A stretch of DNA of 64,000 nt, from positions 7,866,501 through 7,930,500 of the forward strand of contig NZ_CP036298.1 in NCBI RefSeq assembly GCF_007752135.1, written 5' to 3'. This DNA is from Aureliella helgolandensis. Its GTDB lineage: Bacteria; Planctomycetota; Planctomycetia; Pirellulales; Pirellulaceae. A program made the position numbers and the translations under genes. A model generated the notes under the pieces. That model was not told where the DNA came from, did not search any database, and saw nothing but the letters and a program-made list of their open reading frames with translations. This document shows positions 18,621-28,168 of this stretch, piece by piece; position 1 is the first letter of the stretch; the number at the start of each line of letters is the position of its first letter.

Positions 18621-18682
18621 GCTTGTTGAATTAGGAACCCGCTGCCTGAGCAAGGAAGAGTGGTCGCCGTTACAGGAGCCAA
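18621..18682 (+). repeat. Dispersed intergenic element copy
   Basis: Reads GCTTGTTGAA, then GGAACCCGCTGCCTGAGCAA, then GTCGCCGTTACAGGAGCC: the same order of words (TTGAA, AACCCGC, TGAGCAAGGA, GCCG-TACAGG) as the copies near 26662, 47192 and 47258. It lies between the ABC-2 exporter end and flhB, which converge. Confidence 0.75.
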
Positions 18683-18752
18683 GGAGTGCTGCCTTCGCGA
18701 TACGACTGAGAACGCGTTTAAACCGACAAGCCGCCAACACGGGGACACCAAC

Positions 18753-19838
18753 CTATCCGGCAGATTTCATTTGCGGCAATTTCTTGCCTTGCAATTGATA
18801 GACGTAGCGCAAGACTTCGGCCACCGCCGCGTACTGATCGACCGGCACGGTTTCCCCAATATCGACAATTTTGAAGAGGGCTTGTGCCAAAGGCTTGCGT
18901 TCCAAAACGGGCACGCCCGACTCAAGTGCCAATTTACGAATCCGAGCCGCCACATGCCCCGCTCCCTTGGCAAGCACCATGGGAGCGGCCATTTTTTCGT
19001 GGTCAAACTTGATCGCAATCGCCAGTTCGGTGGGGTTCGTGACGACCACATCCGCTTCGGGAACCGTGCTGGACATACGGTTCATCAACATCTGTCTTTG
19101 AATACTACGACGGCGCGCCATGACTTGCGGATCGCCGTTCATCATCTTGTTCTCTTCGCGAACTTCCTCGTCGGTCATCTTGATGTCTTGTTCAAACTTC
19201 CACCATTGAAATCCATAATCCAGTACAGCGAGCAACAAGAGCACAATAGCGGTTCGCATGCACATATCGAGGGTGGTGGTCCAAACTAGCCGCCCAATCT
19301 CCCCAGCAGTGTAGGCGTGCGCCCCTAGAATCAAGTCCCACTTCGACCACAGCCCCAGGATCATGACCCCAGTGATAAGCGCGATCTTCATGAGGCCAAA
19401 ACCGAGTTTTGCGATATTGGGCAGTGCCACCAATCGCTTCGCACCGGACATGGGATCGATCCGTTTCCAATCCAAACTCAGCTTGTCGGGCAGGAATAGG
19501 AAGCCAATCTGAAACAGGTTGTTGACGATGATAATTCCGCAAATGCCAGACATCAGCGGCAGCAAACTCCACACGCAACGGTGCGTGTACGCGGTTAGCA
19601 TACCCGATGCGGAATGCGCATCCAGCGACCAGTAATTTTCTTGAGTCAGACTGGCGGTCATGATGTCGGAGATCGACTCCAACAACTGTGGACCAGTCCA
19701 GCCTAAGAGTACAACGGCCAGCAGCAGCACCAAGGCAGATCCCAGATCCTGGCTGCGCGCAACCTGGCCTTTCTCGCGCGCTTGCTGGCGGCGATGGGGA
19801 GACGCGTCATGTTTCTTGTCACCACCGGAATCGGACAC
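18753..19838 (-). CDS. flhB: Flagellar export apparatus protein FlhB
   Basis: 361 residues, GTG start. The N-terminus has the conserved SPHRRQQAREKGQVARSQDL, followed by four membrane segments and the cytoplasmic domain with 'GDPQVMARRRSIQRQMLMNR'. FlhB switches substrate specificity after self-cleavage between Asn and Pro of an NPTH motif. Here residues 268-271 are NPTE, so the scissile Asn-Pro is kept but the His is replaced by Glu. Last gene of the flagellar operon, 29 bases after fliR. Autocleavage may be altered; this cannot be decided from sequence. Confidence 0.93.
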   Translation of the reverse strand: MSDSGGDKKHDASPHRRQQAREKGQVARSQDLGSALVLLLAVVLLGWTGPQLLESISDIMTASLTQENYWSLDAHSASGMLTAYTHRCVWSLLPLMSGICGIIIVNNLFQIGFLFLPDKLSLDWKRIDPMSGAKRLVALPNIAKLGFGLMKIALITGVMILGLWSKWDLILGAHAYTAGEIGRLVWTTTLDMCMRTAIVLLLLAVLDYGFQWWKFEQDIKMTDEEVREENKMMNGDPQVMARRRSIQRQMLMNRMSSTVPEADVVVTNPTELAIAIKFDHEKMAAPMVLAKGAGHVAARIRKLALESGVPVLERKPLAQALFKIVDIGETVPVDQYAAVAEVLRYVYQLQGKKLPQMKSAG

Positions 19839-19867
19839 TTAAAAATCGCTCTGCGTTTGAAGGACGT

Positions 19868-20656
19868 CTAGGAGGGAGAGCTGGCGACAATGCGATGACA
19901 ACTGTCAATCCACACCGACAACTCGGTTTGGTACACCCAGCTCACACCGCCGACGGCCAAAAACAACAACATCAACAACGCCATGGCATTGATATTAAAA
20001 CCAATAGCTAGAACGTTTAGCTGCGGTAGCGTACGCGCCAGAAGCCCAGTAATCAGATTGGAAAGCAATAGTGCCGTCGCCAGGGGGGCTGCCGCGCGAA
20101 TCCCAATCACAAAGGTATGTCTCAAGACACTGTCAAACTCTTCTAACCAACGAGCCTCGAACACAACTGATCCGACGGGATAGCGCGTAAAGCTCTCCAA
20201 GCAACACTCCATCAATTCGCGGTGTCCGCCCATCAACAGCAAAATGACCATTGCGAGCCACCCCAGCATGTTTGAAATGACAGGCATTTCTTCGTCAGAA
20301 CTGGGGTCAATAGAAGTGGCCAAATCAAATCCAGCCAAATTGCCAATAGCTTGCCCAGCAATCTGCAAACTGGTAATGGCCAAGAGCAAAATACTGCCTA
20401 ACACTCCTCCCAAGAGTAATTCACCGACGAGTGAGAGGGCGATGTTCAGAATATCTCCTGGCATCGGTTGCGCACCACTGAGTGCGACCGGAGTGACCAG
20501 CGCTGCCGCACTCACCGCAATTAAGCCTCGCACACGAACAGGCACAGCCGAGGAGCGAGTGGGCGGAGCCATCATGAGTGGCGGGCTGATCCGCGCCAGG
20601 ACACTAATGAAAATCCACAGGGGCTGACTCAGCACAGAAAGTAACATGTCACCCAT
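19868..20656 (-). CDS. fliR: Flagellar export apparatus protein FliR
   Basis: 262 residues with about six membrane segments; the conserved 'FISVLARISPPLMMAPP' N-terminal element and 'GFDLATSIDPSS' (equivalent of the usual G-x-Q-x-A/G-F..DP loop) are visible. FliR forms part of the FliPQR export gate at the base of the flagellum. It follows fliQ by 21 bases. Length is typical. Confidence 0.92.
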   Translation of the reverse strand: MGDMLLSVLSQPLWIFISVLARISPPLMMAPPTRSSAVPVRVRGLIAVSAAALVTPVALSGAQPMPGDILNIALSLVGELLLGGVLGSILLLAITSLQIAGQAIGNLAGFDLATSIDPSSDEEMPVISNMLGWLAMVILLLMGGHRELMECCLESFTRYPVGSVVFEARWLEEFDSVLRHTFVIGIRAAAPLATALLLSNLITGLLARTLPQLNVLAIGFNINAMALLMLLFLAVGGVSWVYQTELSVWIDSCHRIVASSPS

Positions 20657-20677
20657 GAAGGCTAAATCCTATCGCAC

Positions 20678-20950
20678 CTATTTGCTAATCACGAGCGGAA
20701 TGTTCTGGTAGGTCGTGGTCGTGTACTCGATCATGCGATCGGCAATCCAGGGCATGCAAAAGACGAGCGCCAGGATCATAGCGACAATCTTGGGAACGGC
20801 GTTGAGTGTTTGGTCTTGGATCTGAGTGAGAGCCTGCAATAAGCTCACCACCAGTCCTACTAGCATTCCCATGACGAGCAAGGGCGAGCCGATGAGCATG
20901 GCGTTCAACACTGCGGTTCGAACCAGTTCGACAGCATCACTAGGATTCAT
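20678..20950 (-). CDS. fliQ: Flagellar export apparatus protein FliQ
   Basis: 90 residues, two membrane hairpin helices, with the typical 'SLLQALTQIQDQTLNAVPKI' loop. FliQ packs around FliP/FliR in the export gate. An AGG lies six bases before the ATG. Order fliP-fliQ-fliR is conserved. Confidence 0.95.
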   Translation of the reverse strand: MNPSDAVELVRTAVLNAMLIGSPLLVMGMLVGLVVSLLQALTQIQDQTLNAVPKIVAMILALVFCMPWIADRMIEYTTTTYQNIPLVISK

Positions 20951-21049
20951 AGGGACCTACTTTTCACTTCCAACTTGTAATTGATCTGCCCCTTCCGCTC
21001 GCCGGAGGGTCGCGAGTAATGCGAGCGAGGAGGATGCGAATAATTCGAT

Positions 21050-21961
21050 TTAGGCCAACGTTCCGAAACTGCTGAGCAACATTTCCACCACTAGATGCCA
21101 ACCGTCGATCAACACAAACAGCAGTAACTTGAAGGGCAAGGAAATCATGGCGGGGGGCAGCATCATCATCCCCATGGATATCGTTACCGAGGCCACGACC
21201 AAATCGATCAACAGGAAGGGGAGAAAGATCTGAAACCCCATCAAAAATGCGGTCTTCAATTCACTGAGCATATAGGCCGGCAACAGCACGCGAAGAGGAA
21301 ACTCCTCCATACTCTCGGGAAGCGTCCCGCTCGGATCGTTGTAGTTGTGGAATAGTAACACGTCATCATCGTTACCCGCCATGTCGATTTGCCGGATCAT
21401 GAAGGTACGCACCGGCGTGATGCCTGCTTCCCAGGCGGCTTGGACCGACATGTCTGAGCCAGGGGCCGTGTAGGGGGCGATTGATTTGTCGTAGACTTCA
21501 TTCCAAACCGGCGCCATGATGAACATCGTCATGAACAGCGAGATGGATGTAATCACTTGACTCGGAGGGAGTTGCCCCGTCCCCAACGCTTGCCGCAACA
21601 ACCCCATCACGACAATAATGCGCACATAGCAAGTCGTCATCAGCAGGATTGCTGGCGCTAGACTCAGGACCGTCAACAGTAAGATAATTTGCAGGCTACT
21701 GGTCAGGCCATCACGGCTAGTCCATTTTTCGGGTCCGCTGAGTAGAAAATTTTCTGCCGTCGCACTCGCCCCTTCTCCCAAGCCTCCCGCCACAGAGTCC
21801 CCTTGCACCGCTTCGGTCATACGATCAAAGAGTGAGCCACTGGGCGACAATTGCGATCCACTTGCAGCGGGCTGTTCAAATGTGTTTTGTGCTGCGACAG
21901 GTTGGACTTGAGCCAACAACAGGGTCGCGAACAGGCATGCAGCCAGTGCAACGCGAGACAT
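21050..21961 (-). CDS. fliP: Flagellar export apparatus protein FliP
   Basis: FliP core of the flagellar export gate. About 303 residues from ATG 21961, which begins a Sec signal peptide (MSRVALAACLFATLLLAQ) as expected for FliP. The frame is open upstream to ATG 22183, which overlaps the fliO stop (TGATG), giving a 377-residue form whose first 74 residues look non-conserved; either start is possible. Family motifs: 'LTVLSLAPAILLMTTCYVRI', 'LRQALGTGQLPPSQVI', 'LPAYMLSELKTAF' and the C-terminal 'SLPFKLLLFVLIDGWHL'. An Asp-rich insertion ('DMAGNDDDVLLFHNYNDPSG') precedes the third membrane segment. Confidence 0.93.
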   Translation of the reverse strand: MSRVALAACLFATLLLAQVQPVAAQNTFEQPAASGSQLSPSGSLFDRMTEAVQGDSVAGGLGEGASATAENFLLSGPEKWTSRDGLTSSLQIILLLTVLSLAPAILLMTTCYVRIIVVMGLLRQALGTGQLPPSQVITSISLFMTMFIMAPVWNEVYDKSIAPYTAPGSDMSVQAAWEAGITPVRTFMIRQIDMAGNDDDVLLFHNYNDPSGTLPESMEEFPLRVLLPAYMLSELKTAFLMGFQIFLPFLLIDLVVASVTISMGMMMLPPAMISLPFKLLLFVLIDGWHLVVEMLLSSFGTLA

Positions 21962-22182
21962 GCGCGCTCGGGACCAATCCCCCAAGTCACCTCCACTCCC
22001 AACAAATTCCCTCTTCAGATTCTGACGGGCAACACACGCTAACGGAGCTTCCGCTTCGCCCAGCGTATGGCTCAGGCAGGGATTGCACGACAGTGGGTTC
22101 TCCGGCAGAGCCGGGGAAGCAGAAAAACGAACCGAAATCGAGGACCTTAGTGCTGGCGCTAACCAGCTTGAGAGGTTGTCCA

Positions 22183-23148
22183 TCACACAGACTCCCCTTG
22201 GCTGAGGATGCTGCGAAAGGAGTTGGTAATACTCCCCGGCTGACTGCTCTCGCACATCCCAGCAATCTCATCCACTTCCAGCGGGTCGGTAATTTCACTA
22301 AGCGTGCGGGCTTCCCCTTGGGCCATGCTGACGAGCACCAGCTTGGAACCAAAACGGACTAGCAACAGATGCTGGCGAGGTGCGATGGGGGTTTTCCCAA
22401 GAATTTTGACGACATGCTTAGGCAACCCGCCGCCGAGTGCTGTGTTGGAGGTTTTGCGGTAACACCAAGCAACCCCTAAGAACAACCCGATAACAATCAG
22501 CAGACTGGAGCCAACCGACATCATTGTAGAAATAAGACTCCCGCTCTTGCCGGGAGAATCGGAATCGACCTGTCCCAAGGCACGGGGGGACGGAGAGAAC
22601 GGTGTGCGCTTGGCCGAAGCAGATTCGTTGGCAGCGGCAGCCGAACCGGCGGGGGCTGCTGGGGTGGAAATGTCACTCGTTTCCTGGGGAGCCACGGACG
22701 AATACGCCGCAGCACTGACGGGCTGGGAAGCACTCGCGGCCACCACCCTAGGAGATGGATGAGAGTACGGGTCGCTGGCGGAGGCATTGCCGACTGCCTG
22801 TGGCGAGCTATGCTCAGACTGCGGATCTTCGCTGCCGCGCATCGTCCAGCCAGCGGCCGGGCGGGAACGCATCCCCGCACCTGGTGCAGTCGGAAATGGA
22901 GAGCCGACCGGTGGTGCGTGCGGTGTAGCTTCCTGGCCATGCAAGTTGCCACTACTACTGGCAATACTACTGCGACTGCCTCCGGGAAAGTCGGCTTGAG
23001 CGAACAGGCGACTGGGACACAGGCTCCCCCACAGCCAGCAGCCAACGACAACCGCTAGCAGTCCAGGCACTTGGATCACGGCGCACACTGGCGGTGACAG
23101 GCGAGGCCTGCCAAGGTCACGGGCGACCAAGAGATCAGTGGGTCTCAT
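22183..23148 (-). CDS. fliO: FliO-like flagellar biosynthesis protein
   Basis: 321 residues: a Sec signal or anchor near residues 26-50, a 150-residue Ser/Ala/Pro-rich linker, a membrane segment ('MMSVGSSLLIVIGLFLGVAW') and a C-terminal FliO-like domain ('VVKILGKTPIAPRQHLLLVR', 'LVLVSMAQGEARTL'). FliO assists assembly of the FliP ring. Position between fliN and fliP is the standard location. The periplasmic linker is longer than in most FliO proteins. Confidence 0.85.
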   Translation of the reverse strand: MRPTDLLVARDLGRPRLSPPVCAVIQVPGLLAVVVGCWLWGSLCPSRLFAQADFPGGSRSSIASSSGNLHGQEATPHAPPVGSPFPTAPGAGMRSRPAAGWTMRGSEDPQSEHSSPQAVGNASASDPYSHPSPRVVAASASQPVSAAAYSSVAPQETSDISTPAAPAGSAAAANESASAKRTPFSPSPRALGQVDSDSPGKSGSLISTMMSVGSSLLIVIGLFLGVAWCYRKTSNTALGGGLPKHVVKILGKTPIAPRQHLLLVRFGSKLVLVSMAQGEARTLSEITDPLEVDEIAGMCESSQPGSITNSFRSILSQGESV

Positions 23149-23251
23149 CGCGACGTCCTTGTCGACTTGGGATTTGCACTAACATCGAGCGGCGGGATGC
23201 TCGACGAGCGCACTGGACAATTCAATCCATTAGGGATGTGTTGTGGACACG

Positions 23252-23767
23252 TTATTCAACCACTGCATCGGAGCCAACAAGTTCAGCCACCCGTACGCAA
23301 AAGTTATCATTGAGTACTAGGATCTCGCCTCGAGCAACTAAGCGACCGTTCACAAACAGGTCCACGGGATCACCCGCCAGTTTGTCGAGCGTAACCACCG
23401 AACCGCGGCGAAGTTGCAATACATCTTCGAGCAGCATTTGGGTGCGACCAAGTTCAATCTTCAAATCGAGATCGACGTCGCGCAAAAGATCGATCGAGCA
23501 CTTCTCAGGCGGCCCTTCGGTGCCGACCAAATCCTGCAATTGGAAGGGGGCGGCACTACTGGGTTTTGCCTGACTGGCATTGGACGGGCTTGAGGCTGGC
23601 TGATTTTGGGAATCAATCGAACCCAGGGCAGCTTCCGCATCCTCCAACAGCTGAGACGCATTGCTGGCCACCGCATCGGCTGGAGGAGCCTCTTGTCCTG
23701 CCTCTGACTCTGCCGGTTTGGGTTGTGGTGCGTCCATGCGGTTAGCCTCCCTGCTAGCAGCGGCCAT
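23252..23767 (-). CDS. fliN: Flagellar motor switch protein FliN
   Basis: 171 residues. The C-terminal 75 residues form a SpoA (FliN C-terminal) domain: '[20 protein letters not shown]', '[20 protein letters not shown]', '[14 protein letters not shown]'. The N-terminal 90 residues are acidic and Ala/Pro-rich linker. FliN forms the C-ring with FliM and FliG. Unusually there is no fliM between fliL and fliN: the fliL stop is 20 bases upstream. Confidence 0.93.
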   Translation of the reverse strand: MAAASREANRMDAPQPKPAESEAGQEAPPADAVASNASQLLEDAEAALGSIDSQNQPASSPSNASQAKPSSAAPFQLQDLVGTEGPPEKCSIDLLRDVDLDLKIELGRTQMLLEDVLQLRRGSVVTLDKLAGDPVDLFVNGRLVARGEILVLNDNFCVRVAELVGSDAVVE

Positions 23768-23787
23768 TTCTGGCGGTCGAACTAAGG

Positions 23788-24342
23788 CTATTCAGCCATG
23801 ACTGTGAAATTATTGAAACCAATACCTTGTAGCAAAGTAGGTTTATGTTCAAGAATTTCATTGCTTATCGCCGATATGCGCCTTTTGATCAACCCCAGTT
23901 GTTCCAGTTCGTTCATAGTAGCATTGCGGACTTCTTCGAGCATGCGGTCCCGCAACCTCCCCTGCCGCTCATTAAACAGCGCTTCGAGCGTGCTTTGATC
24001 TGGCTCCTTAACCAAGCCATAGATATTAAATTCCACGCGTTGCTCACGGTCACTTCCAGGCGGGGTAAAGACGTAGCCATATTGCCCCATTTGAAACTCT
24101 TGCAATTCATCTTCGTCCGTTAGCGTCTCTTCCCCATCCTCCTGCATGCTCTCCTCGACCTTCTTGATTAATCGAGCTTCTGCTAGAGCCGCCACATCAT
24201 CGGCACTGGGGACCATGAAGAAGAAAATCAAGGTTTCCACAATGACCACCAAGGCTACAAAACCGGTGGTGATGATGAGTGGCATCTTGGAGGGCTTGGA
24301 CTTTTCAGCCTCAGGCGCTTCGCTCGTGTCATTCTCAGCCAT
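23788..24342 (-). CDS. fliL: Flagellar basal body protein FliL
   Basis: 184 residues with one membrane segment near residues 21-42 ('[20 protein letters not shown]') and a periplasmic FliL domain. The C-terminus ([20 protein letters not shown], ending [10 protein letters not shown]) is typical. FliL forms rings around the stator and supports torque. It follows motB by 14 bases. Confidence 0.85.
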   Translation of the reverse strand: MAENDTSEAPEAEKSKPSKMPLIITTGFVALVVIVETLIFFFMVPSADDVAALAEARLIKKVEESMQEDGEETLTDEDELQEFQMGQYGYVFTPPGSDREQRVEFNIYGLVKEPDQSTLEALFNERQGRLRDRMLEEVRNATMNELEQLGLIKRRISAISNEILEHKPTLLQGIGFNNFTVMAE

Positions 24343-24356
24343 GAGGGACTCCTACC

Positions 24357-25118
24357 TTATTTGCTAGCATTGGTCTTGAGGACATTTTCATCGCGTTCTT
24401 CGGCCGTGCCGATCAACTCTTCCACTGTCTCTTGCAACAAGAAGACTTCGACGCGGGGATTCAAGCGGACCTTCTCGGTGTCGCTCGACTGGAACATCGG
24501 TTCCCAGGCTCCAGCCGACGACAATCGAATGCGCTCTGGAGGAATCTGATGTTTTTGGACGAGGTAGTTCATGACGGCCCGACAGCGGCGGTAGCCCAGG
24601 TCCATCGCATCCATGGGGTTGGGGCCTTGCGCCGCAAGCTGCTGAGCCGTATGACCTCGTATTTCAATCTTTTGCGGTTTGCCCGCTAGTTGCTTGACCT
24701 CTTCATCAAGGGCTGCCTGAGAATCCTTATCCAGCTCGACCGTTCCATCTTTGAAAAAGACGACGGTCCCAATAGCTGTACTATCGCCTGGACGAATCAC
24801 TCGCACTCGTTCATTATCTCCCACCGGCGCCTCGGTCGGCGCACCTCCCTTGTGAGTATCCTTCTTCATGGCTCGTCCCATGGTGGCCAACACCGCTATA
24901 TCTTTTGTGCGCGATAAATGGTCACCAGGCGAAACGCTGGCCGACGCCTTATCATGCCCGAATTGCTTGCGCATCGATTCGACCATGGCTTGAAATTTCT
25001 CCTCGGATTTCATCTCACTCATCGAAACGAGCATGATAAAAAACGTCAGGAGGAGGGACATCATGTCTCCGAAGGTGACAACCCATTCGGGGATGCCCAT
25101 TGGTGGATCTTCTTCCAT
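24357..25118 (-). CDS. motB: Flagellar stator protein MotB
   Basis: 253 residues. One N-terminal membrane helix with the proton-conducting Asp at residue 18 (PEWVVTFGDMMSLLLTFFIM), a linker, and a C-terminal OmpA-like peptidoglycan-binding domain ('KIEIRGHTAQQLAAQG', then 'LGYRRCRAVMNYLVQ', 'RIRLSSAG'). It pairs with MotA, whose stop is five bases upstream. MotB anchors the stator to the wall. Confidence 0.94.
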   Translation of the reverse strand: MEEDPPMGIPEWVVTFGDMMSLLLTFFIMLVSMSEMKSEEKFQAMVESMRKQFGHDKASASVSPGDHLSRTKDIAVLATMGRAMKKDTHKGGAPTEAPVGDNERVRVIRPGDSTAIGTVVFFKDGTVELDKDSQAALDEEVKQLAGKPQKIEIRGHTAQQLAAQGPNPMDAMDLGYRRCRAVMNYLVQKHQIPPERIRLSSAGAWEPMFQSSDTEKVRLNPRVEVFLLQETVEELIGTAEERDENVLKTNASK

Positions 25119-25123
25119 CGTTG

Positions 25124-25888
25124 TTAATCCTTAACCGGACGTTTCTTAGGGTGCAGATAGGTCAACAAACGCTGTTCCAAGGCTCGTGGACTCTCGCCCG
25201 ATTGAATTGCTAGCACACCGCGGACAATCATCTCCATCGTGCACAGCTCGTATTTGCTCAACAGCCCCAGTTTCTCAGCAAAGGGCTGGAAGCCCACATT
25301 GGCAGCGATCGCTCCGTACAACGTCGTAATCAGAGCTACCGCCATCCCCGCTCCAATCCCTGCTGGATCAGACATGTCGCTGAGCATCATGATCAACCCC
25401 ATGAGCGTTCCAATCATTCCGTAGGCTGGAGCAAAACGTGCGATTTGATCGAGAATCGACTTGCCTTCCTTGTGCCGCCGCGAAATGGCTTCCATTTCGG
25501 TTCGCATCACCGATTCAATCGTCTCTGCATCATTCCCGTCAATCGCCATCTGCAATCCCGATCGAATGACCGGTTGCTCGACTTCTGCCATCTTGCTTTC
25601 CAATGCCAGCAATCCGTCACGACGGGCAACCTCGGCGAGTGAAACCAATTGATTGATAATCACAAGCAAGTCGTCTTGCTTGTTGAGCACCGCCTTCTTC
25701 ATGACCATCGGCAGCGCTAAAAAGCTCTTCAATGGGAATGCCATCATCGCCGCTGCTATTGCACCCCCAATCACCACCGCAAACGACGGTATGTCGATGA
25801 AGGCGGAGAAGGGCGCTTTCCCCATCATGATTGAGCCGATGATGAGGATCCATGCCAACACGAACCCAATGACTGAAGTGATGTCCAC
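25124..25888 (-). CDS. motA: Flagellar stator protein MotA
   Basis: 254 residues from a GTG start, four membrane segments. The cytoplasmic loop carries charged torque-generating residues ('MRTEMEAISRRHKEGKSILD'), and 'FAPAYGMIGTLMGLIMML' holds the conserved proline region of helix 3. Tightly coupled to motB. Length is usual for MotA of this type. Confidence 0.94.
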   Translation of the reverse strand: MDITSVIGFVLAWILIIGSIMMGKAPFSAFIDIPSFAVVIGGAIAAAMMAFPLKSFLALPMVMKKAVLNKQDDLLVIINQLVSLAEVARRDGLLALESKMAEVEQPVIRSGLQMAIDGNDAETIESVMRTEMEAISRRHKEGKSILDQIARFAPAYGMIGTLMGLIMMLSDMSDPAGIGAGMAVALITTLYGAIAANVGFQPFAEKLGLLSKYELCTMEMIVRGVLAIQSGESPRALEQRLLTYLHPKKRPVKD

Positions 25889-25948
25889 TTGTACTTTACT
25901 CCGCGTTCAATTCACAACAGGATAGGATGTTTGATCTTCAAGATGCGT

Positions 25949-26212
25949 CTAGACTGAGTCGTTGACTGGTGCTGCTGTAGCCGACGTCGCCCCCAGCGAG
26001 GTAGCTGCTGCAGGTAGATGAAACGCTGGGAGCATCGCCTTACGTTGCTGATACTCGACCGCCCGCTCCACCACCGTTTCCGTAGTCTCTCCAACGACAA
26101 TGCGTTCACCTGAGGTTAACGTGATATAAGTATCTGGACGCTGCTCGACGTAGCGAATCAGGTCTGCATTCAGCACGAATGCCTGTCCATCAAGCCGTGT
26201 CAGTCGAATCAT
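25949..26212 (-). CDS. flbD: FlbD-family small flagellar protein
   Basis: 87 residues starting at ATG 26212 (MIRLTRLDGQAFVLNADLIR), with AGGGA about seven bases upstream; a TTG at 26239 is unlikely. The first 60 residues match the FlbD (SwrD-like) family, including 'ITLTSGERIVVGE'. The Ala-rich tail is not conserved. FlbD/SwrD proteins increase stator function and are typically encoded just before motA, as here. First gene of the flagellar operon. Confidence 0.88.
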   Translation of the reverse strand: MIRLTRLDGQAFVLNADLIRYVEQRPDTYITLTSGERIVVGETTETVVERAVEYQQRKAMLPAFHLPAAATSLGATSATAAPVNDSV

Positions 26213-26302
26213 CTGTCTTCCCTGGTATCGCGCGGTCAATCGTGGTCCGGTCGTGCATGCTGCCTGTGCACATCACTGGGCTATACCCTCGGCACCCTAG
26301 AA

Positions 26303-26317
26303 ACGTTTGCAAAACGT
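26303..26317. promoter_or_regulatory. Palindrome upstream of flbD, possible operator
   Basis: ACGTTT-GCA-AAACGT, six-base perfect arms, lies 91 bases before the flbD start. On the minus strand TATAGC (plus 26279-26284) follows it and could be a -10 element. Regulation is inferred only from position. Confidence 0.3.
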
Positions 26318-26661
26318 AGGCTACGATTAGGCAGGTAGCCGACAATGTTGATAAAAATCAACAAATGCCCAGCCTTCGTGAGCAGCAGCGATCACCCAAC
26401 CCGTACGCCTCGATCAATCGCAATAATCCCAACAACCGGAATTGAGGCGCAGCTCCCGAGGCTAGAACCCAACATCTATCCAGCAGATCTCCGCGAACAG
26501 CGCAATCCTGCGCTAGCTAAAGAACTGACAAGCACCACGCCCTTGCCCGACTCAACGTTTGGTGCTGCGGCGTCTATTGAGCTGCACAAGTTCTTTGCAG
26601 CTAGACGGGCTGTTGATTTAATCGCAATTTGAATCTTAATACTGAGGTAGCATCCTTAAAT

Positions 26662-26724
26662 CGCCCTGTAGCGGAGGTTATCTTCCCTTGCTCACGCGGC
26701 GGGTTACTATTTCAACAGCCCGTA
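26662..26724 (-). repeat. Dispersed intergenic element copy
   Basis: Minus-strand copy: read in reverse complement it gives GGGCTGTTGAAATAGTAACC, then CGCCGCGTGAGCAAGGGA, then CCGCTACAGGGC. Nearly identical to the copies at 47192-47317. Confidence 0.85.
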
Positions 26725-26911
26725 GAGCTTGGGGCGCAACAAGGAATGAAGAATTGACAGAAAGCGGGAGACCAAAACATCAAGAAGACAACCAGTACGG
26801 TAGTGCCTGATCGCGCTCGCGCATCCCATTCCCCAGCCTCCATTACCTGCCTCGGGCCGACGCACCTAGGCAAAGCGAATGCAGGCGGTTACCGAGGGTG
26901 GGACTCACACC

Positions 26912-28057
26912 CTAAAACGAGGCGGCGGGGTCTTCGATAAGATGCACGTAGCTGTTATAGCGGCGTGGATCGATGCGACCGTCTGCGACCGCTTCCCGCA
27001 CGGCGCAATCCACTTCGTGAATATGCGTGCAGTCGGGAAATCGACATCCGCTAACATACGGACGAATGTCCCGAAACAAGCCAGCGACCTCGCTGGAGAT
27101 TACATCCCACAACTGGAATTGCCGAATACCAGGTGTATCGATCAGGTACCCTCCAGCCTCCAACGGCAAGATCTCAGACGTGGTGGTGGTGTGTTTTCCC
27201 TTGCTGTTCTCCAGACTCACCGGCTGGACACGCAAGCCAAGTCCCTCCTGAATAGCATTCAACAAGGAACTCTTTCCCACACCACTCTGCCCAGTAACCA
27301 CACTTTGGCGATTGCGAATGACCGATTTCAAGCAATCGATCCCCCACCCTTGCTCGGCACTAGTGAGTAGAGTTTGATATCCCATTTGGGCATAGACGCC
27401 CAACAGTGGTTGAAAATCGGTGGGATCGACCAAATCAATTTTATTGATGACGATAAGCGGTTCCAAACCAGCCTGCTCAGCGGTTACCAGAAACCGGTCG
27501 ATCAGGTGCGGCTTGATATCGGGCTCCCCTGCACTGGCCACAATGATAACGAGGTCGACATTGGAGACCAGCACGTGGCGTCGCCCCTTGCTGGTTCGGC
27601 TGAGGACACCATGCCTGGGCAACACCGACTGGATAATCCCCTGGGATGTTCCTTCGGGGCGAAAAACCACCATGTCGCCAGCCACGACAATATGCCGTTG
27701 GTCGGTTGAAATCGATTTCAGCACTTGCCGCACCGCGCATCGATATTCCTCCCCAGAGTCGGTGCGGACCACCGACTCTAAGCCGTGAACGCGCAAGACT
27801 CGACCGCTGCGCAGGTTGGAGTCAGCAGCATCGATATCCGCGTTTGCATCAGTGGAGGTTCCGTCGAGGCTCTGCCCCGTCACGGTACGGTGACGAGTCA
27901 TCTCCCCTTTACCGCTTACCCGCTCGCGTTTATCAAGCGCGTCTTCATCCAGCGTATCTTGATTGAATTGACGCGTGAGATCGCCGGTTCGCTTGCGCTG
28001 TTGGTAGTTCTTCTTAAATTCCGTACGGACTTTAGAGCGATTCGCTTTCTTGGCCAT
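26912..28057 (-). CDS. rsgA: Ribosome small subunit GTPase RsgA
   Basis: RsgA (YjeQ) is a circularly permuted GTPase that helps 30S subunit maturation. 381 residues from ATG 28057 ([20 protein letters not shown]); a GTG six bases upstream is less likely. A basic N-terminal extension precedes an OB-fold, then G4 'VINKIDLV', G1 [11 protein letters not shown] near residue 256, G3 DTPG, and the C-terminal zinc site with [14 protein letters not shown] near 337-350. All key residues are present. Downstream of ftsH on the same strand. Confidence 0.95.
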   Translation of the reverse strand: MAKKANRSKVRTEFKKNYQQRKRTGDLTRQFNQDTLDEDALDKRERVSGKGEMTRHRTVTGQSLDGTSTDANADIDAADSNLRSGRVLRVHGLESVVRTDSGEEYRCAVRQVLKSISTDQRHIVVAGDMVVFRPEGTSQGIIQSVLPRHGVLSRTSKGRRHVLVSNVDLVIIVASAGEPDIKPHLIDRFLVTAEQAGLEPLIVINKIDLVDPTDFQPLLGVYAQMGYQTLLTSAEQGWGIDCLKSVIRNRQSVVTGQSGVGKSSLLNAIQEGLGLRVQPVSLENSKGKHTTTTSEILPLEAGGYLIDTPGIRQFQLWDVISSEVAGLFRDIRPYVSGCRFPDCTHIHEVDCAVREAVADGRIDPRRYNSYVHLIEDPAASF

Positions 28058-28168
28058 ATTCACCCACCCGCAGTGCGGGAAAAATGTGGGAAGGCAAGGT
28101 ATGCGTTCCAGTCCAACACATTGGAAAAGGAACGCCTACCAGGCAATCGGATCGCAAATACCGTTCGC

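Larger units (their letters stand above)
26213..26911. other. Intergenic region upstream of the flagellar operon
   Basis: About 700 bases with no supported gene. It should hold the flagellar operon promoter (minus strand). It contains a 15-base palindrome at 26303-26317, a copy of the dispersed element at 26662-26724 (minus), and a GGGTG/CACCC hairpin at about 26895-26910 just beyond the rsgA stop. A 95-codon plus-strand frame at 26345-26632 was examined and not accepted. Confidence 0.55.

Noticed and set aside
26345-26632. 95-codon plus-strand open frame upstream of the flagellar operon
   Set aside because: No Shine-Dalgarno, no recognisable motif, composition like random translation of this region; overlaps the expected flagellar promoter region.
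26885-26912. tRNA-like T-arm next to the rsgA stop
   Set aside because: Only a GGGTG/CACCC hairpin is present; no acceptor stem, anticodon arm or GGTTCGA loop.
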